A DNA stretch of 12,144 bases, taken from NCBI GenBank assembly GCA_002839535.1, contig PGYF01000045.1:1-12144 (forward strand). The letters are read 5' to 3'. The notes under the pieces were generated by a model. That model did no database searches and was not told the origin of the DNA. It worked only from the letters and a program-made list of their open reading frames with translations. The stretch is from Nitrospira bacterium HGW-Nitrospira-1 (GTDB taxonomy: Bacteria; Nitrospirota; Thermodesulfovibrionia; Thermodesulfovibrionales; UBA6898). Within the stretch, counting starts at the first letter, position 1. Each line of letters starts with the position of its first letter. Shown here one piece after another: positions 8,598 to 12,144 of this stretch. The position numbers and the translations under genes are program-made.

Positions 8598-8983
8598 ATA
8601 TCTCCTTTTAAATAGTGATGAGTAATGAGTTGCTCCTCCAATTTCGCCTTTATGGCAGCTGATTCTTCCTTTGAAATGCCTGTTTTGACCGGCTTCGGCG
8701 CGCCGTCAACAAGGTCTTTCGCCTCTTTCAGGCCAAGTCCTGTCAACTCTCTGACCACCTTGATCACCTGGATCTTCTTCTCGCCGACAGCAGTGAGGAT
8801 AACATCGAAGCTTGTCTTCTCCTCAGCAACGGGCGCTGCCGCGCCGGGGGCTGCTGCTGCAACTGCTACAGGGGCTGCCGCCGTTACCCCGTACCTTTCT
8901 TCAAACTCCTTTATAAACTTTGACATCTCAAGGATTGTCATATTATCAATAAACTCAAACACCTGATCCTTTGTTACAGACAT
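8420..8983 (-). CDS. rplL: Ribosomal protein L7/L12 with altered 3' end
   Basis: L7/L12 forms the flexible ribosomal stalk that recruits translation GTPases; dimers bind L10. Residues 1-33 are the dimerisation/L10-binding domain, 34-53 an Ala/Pro/Gly hinge, and from 54 the factor-binding domain with VIKVVRELTGLGLKEAKDLV. Up to KAKLEE (residue 117) it is typical. The family then ends in about eight residues like AGAEVEVK, the last beta strand, and a stop. Here it reads QLITHHYLK and stays open for 187 residues, ending at 8420-8422 inside rpoB. A TAA at 8608-8610 lies in another frame; reaching it by a one-base shift would give 124 residues ending SNSLLITI, close to family length but still not the usual tail. 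The change coincides with a heptanucleotide repeat. Either a real replacement of the 3' end or a sequence/assembly error. ATG at 8981-8983 follows AGGAGG (8992-8997), 24 nt after rplJ. Confidence 0.9.
   Translation of the reverse strand: MSVTKDQVFEFIDNMTILEMSKFIKEFEERYGVTAAAPVAVAAAAPGAAAPVAEEKTSFDVILTAVGEKKIQVIKVVRELTGLGLKEAKDLVDGAPKPVKTGISKEESAAIKAKLEEQLITHHYLKGDIWQGCLEKDWISARSLSFWKSRILLKYRRDLLTNFCKKTSRWTKERQQPFSLLFSACFR
8614..8634 (-). repeat. Heptanucleotide repeat at the rplL-rpoB junction
   Basis: On the minus strand the sequence reads CATTACT CATCACT preceded by ACT, two clear 7-nt units (8621-8627 and 8614-8620) and a partial third. It occupies the place where the last codons of rplL should be and stops just before the rpoB ribosome site. 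The same CAT-plus-4 period recurs at 11869-11889 as CATGACG GATTACG CATTACG. Confidence 0.55.
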
Positions 8984-9007
8984 AAGTAAAACCTCCTCTA
9001 TAAAATA

Positions 9008-9526
9008 TTAGTTATTTTTTGCGCTCTTCAGCGCTTCCATAGCGTATGCAAAATTTGTGACCGTTGCATTCAGCGCCCTTGCCAATGTGCTCAATGGCGA
9101 CTGTAATGTGCCGGCAAGCATCGAAAGCAGGATCTCTCTTGACGGCAGGGCTGCTATCTCTTTTACCACATCGGGATCGCAGAACTTCCCTTCAACTACA
9201 GCGCCCCTGACCTGAAGTTTTTCATTCGTCTTCTTGAATTCAAGTACCTTCTTCAGAACCGCTACAGGGTCAGCATAACCGATAGCAATGCCGACAGGTC
9301 CCTTAAGAGAATCCGCCGCCACTGCCATAACAGTATTTTGGGATGCAATTTTTGCAAGGGTGTTTTTTACGACACTGTACTCCAGGGAAGAATCCCTGAG
9401 CAAGCTCCTGAGATTCGTAAGTTCAGCCGCTGTCATACCCTTATAATCCGTTAAGACAAGAGCGCTTGCACGGGAAAACTTGTCTTTCAGGTTTGTTACT
9501 GCCTGTTTTTTCTGTTCCTTATTCAG
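9008..9526 (-). CDS. rplJ: Ribosomal protein L10, probable CTG start
   Basis: L10 anchors the L7/L12 dimers to 23S rRNA and autoregulates its operon. From CTG at 9524-9526 the product has 172 residues, beginning LNKEQKKQAVTNLKDKF and carrying DYKGMTAAELTNLR, VVKNTLAKIA, GPVGIAIG and LPSREILLSMLAGTL, all expected of L10. The first ATG in frame is 30 codons later (9434-9436), which would delete the conserved N-terminal RNA-binding helix. No ATG, GTG or TTG is available upstream in frame. An AGGAGG (9533-9538) sits six nucleotides before the CTG, the ideal position, so CTG initiation is the best reading; a sequencing error in an original ATG is the alternative. Downstream, rplL begins 24 nt after the TAA. 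Confidence 0.9.
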   Translation of the reverse strand: MNKEQKKQAVTNLKDKFSRASALVLTDYKGMTAAELTNLRSLLRDSSLEYSVVKNTLAKIASQNTVMAVAADSLKGPVGIAIGYADPVAVLKKVLEFKKTNEKLQVRGAVVEGKFCDPDVVKEIAALPSREILLSMLAGTLQSPLSTLARALNATVTNFAYAMEALKSAKNN

Positions 9527-9532
9527 CTTTGA

Positions 9533-9555
9533 CCTCCTTTCCCAGAGACTCTGGG
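9533..9555 (-). promoter_or_regulatory. Ribosome binding site of rplJ with adjacent hairpin
   Basis: AGGAGG (9533-9538) is the strongest ribosome site of the cluster. Directly 5' of it on the mRNA lies the perfect inverted repeat CCCAGAGACTCTGGG (9541-9555), and the CCTCC at its outer edge (9553-9557) could instead pair with GGAGG of the ribosome site. The two pairings are exclusive, so the element could hide or expose the rplJ start. No U-run follows, so translational control fits better than attenuation. Inference from sequence only. Confidence 0.5.
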
Positions 9556-9639
9556 AGGCGAATCAGGATTTTATAAGAAGTGCAAAACAACCGGAGCATT
9601 CGGAATCCCCTCCTGATGCTGCACCCTTACAATCTTTCC

Positions 9640-9800
9640 TTTGTTAGCCTCGGCAGGCTGGTTTTACCGATTAAACAATCTCATGGTTCATGGTGTGCGC
9701 AAGTTTCTTGAGTTTTTTGAGTCCTTAATAAAACCCAAAAAACACGACAAACTCAACAAACATCGAACTAAATTGTGCCTGCTGTCTCTGACTAATATAA
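9640..9800 (-). promoter_or_regulatory. Ribosomal protein L10 leader
   Basis: The 298-nt gap between rplA and rplJ has no gene. On the minus strand AGACAGCAGGCAC (9775-9787) and GCCTGCCGAGGC (9647-9658) are the two conserved strands of the L10-leader RNA, where GCAGGC (9777-9782) pairs with GCCTGC (9653-9658). Between them a second stem pairs 12 of 13 positions (9703-9715 with 9749-9761). Family knowledge: L10, alone or with L7/L12, binds this leader and represses rplJL. Nearer to rplJ, two crossing helices can form: 9562-9568 with 9611-9617, and 9580-9584 with 9620-9624. They may be alternative states or a pseudoknot. Confidence 0.82.
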
Positions 9801-9803
9801 AAT

Positions 9804-9815
9804 GGACATATGTCC
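9804..9815. repeat. Perfect 12-nt palindrome behind rplA
   Basis: GGACATATGTCC lies 9 nt behind the rplA stop and just before the L10 leader. On the minus strand it is followed by ATTTTATATTAG, which contains a TATATT that could serve as a -10 box, but no good -35 is spaced from it. It may be a protein-binding site, a short mRNA hairpin, or chance. Confidence 0.3.
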
Positions 9816-9824
9816 GCACTACAC

Positions 9825-10514
9825 TTATTTTGCTGTTGCTGAATTAATATCTACCTTAATGCCTGGTCCCATGGTAGATGATATGTAAAGCCCTTTTAAA
9901 TATTTCCCCTTGCTGGTTGCAGGCTTTGCCCTATTGACAGATTCCACAATGGCCTTTGCGTTCTCCTGGAGCTTCAGGGCGTCAAAGGAGACCTTGCCGA
10001 TCCGCACATGAACAACACCGGCCTTTTCGGTCTTGTATTCAACCTTTCCCGCCTTGATATCCTTTACTGCTTTTGCAACATCAAACGTTACGGTACCAAG
10101 TTTCGGGTTAGGCATCAGGCCCCTCGGGCCAAGGACTTTCCCAAGCTTTCCAACAACACCCATAATATCAGGGGTTGCCACAACCTTATCGAAATCCAGC
10201 CATCCCTTTGTTATCTTCTCGACCATATCTTCAGCGCCGACAAAGTCAGCGCCTGCATCTCTGGCTTCCTTCTCTTTTTCGCCTTTTGCAAAAACGAGGA
10301 CGCTGAGTGTTTTGCCGGTGCCGTGAGGGAGAACAACAGTGCCCCTCACCATCTGGTCTGATTTTTTTGGATCAACTCCGAGATTAAACGTAAGGTCAAC
10401 GGTTTCGTCGAATTTCGTGTGTGAAAGCTCTTTGACCTTGTTTATCGCCTCTTCGAGGAGGTATTCCCTGCCTTTTTCTATTTTTTCATTCGCAGCTTCA
10501 ATCTTTTTTCCCAT
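9825..10514 (-). CDS. rplA: Ribosomal protein L1
   Basis: L1 binds the mobile L1 stalk of 23S rRNA near the E site and in many bacteria represses its own rplK-rplA message. The 229-residue product, the usual length, has the L1 signature MGVVGKLGKVLGPRGLMPNP at 118-137 and a C-terminal GKYLKGLYISSTMGPGIKVD. The start at 10512-10514 (MGKKIEAANEK) is chosen over an ATG ten codons earlier because it fits the family and has GGAGG (10520-10524) five nucleotides upstream; the earlier start would overlap the end of rplK. Only 13 nt separate it from rplK, so the two are co-translated. A leader follows before rplJ. Confidence 0.97.
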   Translation of the reverse strand: MGKKIEAANEKIEKGREYLLEEAINKVKELSHTKFDETVDLTFNLGVDPKKSDQMVRGTVVLPHGTGKTLSVLVFAKGEKEKEARDAGADFVGAEDMVEKITKGWLDFDKVVATPDIMGVVGKLGKVLGPRGLMPNPKLGTVTFDVAKAVKDIKAGKVEYKTEKAGVVHVRIGKVSFDALKLQENAKAIVESVNRAKPATSKGKYLKGLYISSTMGPGIKVDINSATAK

Positions 10515-10527
10515 TGTTACCTCCGTT

Positions 10528-10956
10528 CTATTCAACCACATCAATGCCCATGCTTCTTGCGGTGCCGGCTATTGTCTTCATGGCAGCATCTATATCATAG
10601 GCATTAAGGTCAGGCAGCTTTGTTTGAGCTATTTCCCTGACTTGTGCTGTTGTAACCTTACCAACTTTTTCCTTGTTTGGAACGCTTGAGCCTTTTATCA
10701 CGCCGGATGCCTTCTTGACCAACTCAGACGCCGGCGGCGTCTTGGTAATAAAGGTAAATGACCTGTCAGCGTATATGGTCATTACTATGGGGATAATCGT
10801 ATCCCCAAGCGCCTGGGTCTGTGCATTAAATGCCTTGCAAAACTCCATTATATTGACCCCGTGCGGACCGAGCGCCGGCCCAACCGGCGGTGCAGGAGTT
10901 GCCTTACCTGCTACTATCTGAAGTTTTACCTGGCCTGTAACCTGTTTTTTTGCCAT
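10528..10956 (-). CDS. rplK: Ribosomal protein L11
   Basis: L11 binds the GTPase-associated centre of 23S rRNA and, in bacteria that have RelA, is needed for its activation. The 142-residue product is standard in length. The N-terminal domain shows the proline-rich PAPPVGPALGPHGVNIMEF at 21-39; the C-terminal rRNA-binding domain begins near 72 with TKTPPASELVKKASG and includes VREIAQTKLPDLNA. AGGAGG (10963-10968) lies six nucleotides before the ATG. The 35-nt gap to nusG is the usual place for the L1 repressor site, but I do not recognise a clear copy of that structure. Confidence 0.98.
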   Translation of the reverse strand: MAKKQVTGQVKLQIVAGKATPAPPVGPALGPHGVNIMEFCKAFNAQTQALGDTIIPIVMTIYADRSFTFITKTPPASELVKKASGVIKGSSVPNKEKVGKVTTAQVREIAQTKLPDLNAYDIDAAMKTIAGTARSMGIDVVE

Positions 10957-10991
10957 TACTGTCCTCCTGCCCTGTTTCTATAGAGATACTT

Positions 10992-11519
10992 TCAGGTGTT
11001 TTTCTCGACCTGTAAAAAATTAAGTTCCACTGGCGTTTGCCTGCCAAATATACTCACCATAACGCGAAGCCTGCCATGGTCCATATCCAAATCTTCAACA
11101 TACCCGTTAAAATTACTGAACGGCCCGTCTGTAATCCTTACACTTTCACCCTTTTGGAACTGCGTTTTGATCTGAGGTGAAGGCCCTTTCTCAACCTGCT
11201 GTATGATGATCCCGATTTCCTCCTCGGGAATCGGGATCGGATTTTTCCCTCCCACAAAGCCGGTCACCTTGGGGGTGCTCTTTACCACATGCCAGGTCTC
11301 GTCATCCAGTTCCATCTCAACGAGTATATAGCCGGGATAAAACTTTCTGTCACTTTCCTTCTTTTTGCCGGCCTTCATCTCCACAATTCTCTCAGTAGGA
11401 ATCAGGATCTTCGTTATTCTTTCCTGCATTCCCCTGTTTTCTATCTTTTCCTCGAGAGATATCTTGACCTTTTCTTCAAAGCCGGAATATGTATGCACTA
11501 CATACCAATTTTTCCCCAT
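10992..11519 (-). CDS. nusG: Transcription termination/antitermination factor NusG
   Basis: NusG rides on RNA polymerase, reduces pausing, and links it to Rho or to ribosomal protein S10. The 175-residue protein has the N-terminal NGN domain (KNWYVVHTYSGFEEKVK, then DRKFYPGYILVEMELDD near 57-73) and a C-terminal KOW domain from about 121 (FQKGESVRITDGPFSNFNG to RQTPVELNFLQVEK). Length is typical and there is no inserted domain. It starts five nucleotides after the secE stop; its ribosome site is weak (AAGG with a long spacer), so translation probably depends on coupling to secE. Confidence 0.98.
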   Translation of the reverse strand: MGKNWYVVHTYSGFEEKVKISLEEKIENRGMQERITKILIPTERIVEMKAGKKKESDRKFYPGYILVEMELDDETWHVVKSTPKVTGFVGGKNPIPIPEEEIGIIIQQVEKGPSPQIKTQFQKGESVRITDGPFSNFNGYVEDLDMDHGRLRVMVSIFGRQTPVELNFLQVEKNT

Positions 11520-11524
11520 TATTT

Positions 11525-11710
11525 TTACCTTATCGCCATCCCAACCAGCTTTGTAAGACCAAGGTCAACAATCCCAAGAAACAGCGATATAACCATAACA
11601 GTGACTATCACCACCCATGTGGAGCCTATAAGCTCTTCCCTGTTCGGATAAACCACCTTTTTGGTCTCAACCTTTACTTCCCTGAAAAACTGTTTGATTT
11701 TCTCTATCAT
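11525..11710 (-). CDS. secE: Preprotein translocase subunit SecE
   Basis: SecE is the clamp subunit of the SecYEG channel in the inner membrane. The 61-residue product is the short, single-span form found in most bacteria outside the enterics. An amphipathic segment (IEKIKQFFREVKVETKKVVYP), with the conserved VKVETKKVVYPNREEL region, precedes one membrane helix at about 31-50 (TWVVIVTVMVISLFLGIVDL). GGAG lies about 10 nt before the ATG. It is 20 nt from tRNA-Trp, so RNase processing at the tRNA 3' end would shape the 5' end of its mRNA. Confidence 0.96.
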   Translation of the reverse strand: MIEKIKQFFREVKVETKKVVYPNREELIGSTWVVIVTVMVISLFLGIVDLGLTKLVGMAIR

Positions 11711-11730
11711 TATATTTTCACTCCATTTAG

Positions 11731-11807
11731 TGGCAGGCCAGGAGGGATTCGAACCCCCAACACTCGGATTTGGAGTCCGATGCTCTAGCCGTTAGAGCTA
11801 CTGGCCT
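11731..11807 (-). tRNA. trnW: tRNA-Trp (anticodon CCA)
   Basis: The minus strand folds into a full cloverleaf: acceptor AGGCCAG/CTGGCCT (11801-11807 with 11735-11741), D arm, anticodon stem TCGGA/TCCGA with loop CTCCAAA, GTTCGAATC T-loop, discriminator G and an encoded 3' CCA (11731-11733). The anticodon CCA, at 11771-11773, reads UGG. tRNA-Trp between tuf/rpmG and secE is a common arrangement, which supports the call. Confidence 0.98.
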
Positions 11808-11816
11808 GTATTTAGT

Positions 11817-11891
11817 GTGATCCGTGACGCATAACGCGCCATGGGTAACAGCCATTATTCTCTTCACGCATGACGGATTACGCATTACGGT
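11817..11891. repeat. Heptanucleotide repeats forming an 18-bp hairpin
   Basis: The spacer between rpmG and tRNA-Trp is almost all repeat. On the plus strand four 7-nt units run TCACGCA TGACGGA TTACGCA TTACGGT (11864-11891). An inverted set, GTGATCC GTGACGC ATAACGC, fills 11817-11837. Arms 11817-11834 and 11864-11881 can pair at 16 of 18 positions in the minus-strand RNA, including three G-U pairs, around a 29-nt loop. The hairpin ends about 10 nt before the 5' end of the tRNA, where it could serve in processing. It resembles the repeat in the rplL 3' end. Confidence 0.6.
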
Positions 11892-11892
11892 C

Positions 11893-12045
11893 TTATGCCT
11901 TGGTCTCCTTATGTGTTGTATGTTTTCTGCACCGCCTGCAGTATTTCTTCAGCTGAAGTTTTTCAGTAGTATTCTTCTTGTTCTTCATGCTTGAATAGTT
12001 TTTGTCCTTACACTCTGTACACTGAAAAAGTATTATGTCTCTCAT
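11893..12045 (-). CDS. rpmG: Ribosomal protein L33
   Basis: L33 is a small protein of the large subunit near the E site. The 50-residue product begins MRDIILFQCTECKDKNYSS and ends RKHTTHKETKA. Four cysteines, C9, C12, C36 and C39, mark the zinc-ribbon (C+) form, as opposed to the cysteine-free form that many bacteria use under zinc limitation. GAGG (12053-12056) sits seven nucleotides upstream, inside the end of tuf. The start overlaps the tuf stop as ATGA (12042-12045), so translation is likely coupled. Confidence 0.96.
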   Translation of the reverse strand: MRDIILFQCTECKDKNYSSMKNKKNTTEKLQLKKYCRRCRKHTTHKETKA

Positions 12046-12144
12046 TCCAATACCTCGGTAACAACGCCCGCGCCGACAGTGCGGCCGCCTTCCCTGATTG
12101 CAAACCTCAGTTCCTTCTCCATTGCTATCGGCGATATCAGCTCT
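12042..12144 (-). CDS. tuf: Elongation factor Tu, C-terminal fragment
   Basis: The last 33 codons read ELISPIAMEKELRFAIREGG and then RTVGAGVVTEVLE before TGA at 12042-12044, which is the end of EF-Tu domain III. EF-Tu carries aminoacyl-tRNA to the ribosome as a GTPase. The gene enters from beyond the right edge; its G domain is not in the window. The stop overlaps rpmG by four nucleotides. Confidence 0.97.
   Translation of the reverse strand, partial: ELISPIAMEKELRFAIREGGRTVGAGVVTEVLE

Noticed and set aside
9641..9847. 68-codon plus-strand open frame in the rplA-rplJ gap
   Set aside because: It runs through the L10 leader strands and has no family resemblance; the RNA element on the minus strand explains the region better.
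1..12144. CRISPR array, prophage or insertion sequence
   Set aside because: No regularly spaced direct repeats of 25-40 nt, no transposase, integrase or phage structural genes are visible.

Overview
The window is a classic bacterial ribosomal-protein/RNA-polymerase gene cluster. It lies almost entirely on the minus strand, in transcription order tuf (3' end only) - rpmG - tRNA-Trp(CCA) - secE - nusG - rplK - rplA - [L10 leader] - rplJ - rplL - rpoB - rpoC. A convergent plus-strand gene fragment at the left edge looks like the C-terminus of an arabinose-5-phosphate isomerase (KdsD/KpsF, CBS domain). That enzyme belongs to Kdo/LPS synthesis, so a Gram-negative (diderm) bacterium is suggested. 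The RpoC trigger loop carries a large insertion as in Proteobacteria and several relatives. Overall protein character would fit a Nitrospirota- or deltaproteobacteria-like lineage, but that placement is inference only.

Right end (about 11.5-12.1 kb): tuf and rpmG overlap by an ATGA. An 85-nt spacer made largely of heptanucleotide repeats forms a strong hairpin before tRNA-Trp, followed closely by secE and nusG (protein export and transcription elongation). Middle (about 8.4-11 kb): ribosomal stalk and L1-arm genes rplK and rplA, then a ~300-nt leader with the hallmarks of the L10 autoregulatory element, then rplJ and rplL. rplJ appears to start at CTG. rplL has lost its normal 3' end: its frame has no stop before rpoB and runs 178 nt into it. 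Left (0.5-8.6 kb): rpoB and rpoC, separated by one nucleotide. The remaining 115-496 spacer holds three hairpins around a GGGACGT motif and a promoter-like sequence with no gene behind it.

The core genes are ordinary and well conserved. I see no new multi-gene system. The items that deserve a second look are the altered 3' end of rplL, which coincides with a heptanucleotide repeat also seen between rpmG and tRNA-Trp; the CTG start of rplJ; the architecture of the L10 leader and its Shine-Dalgarno hairpin; and the REP-like hairpins after rpoC.
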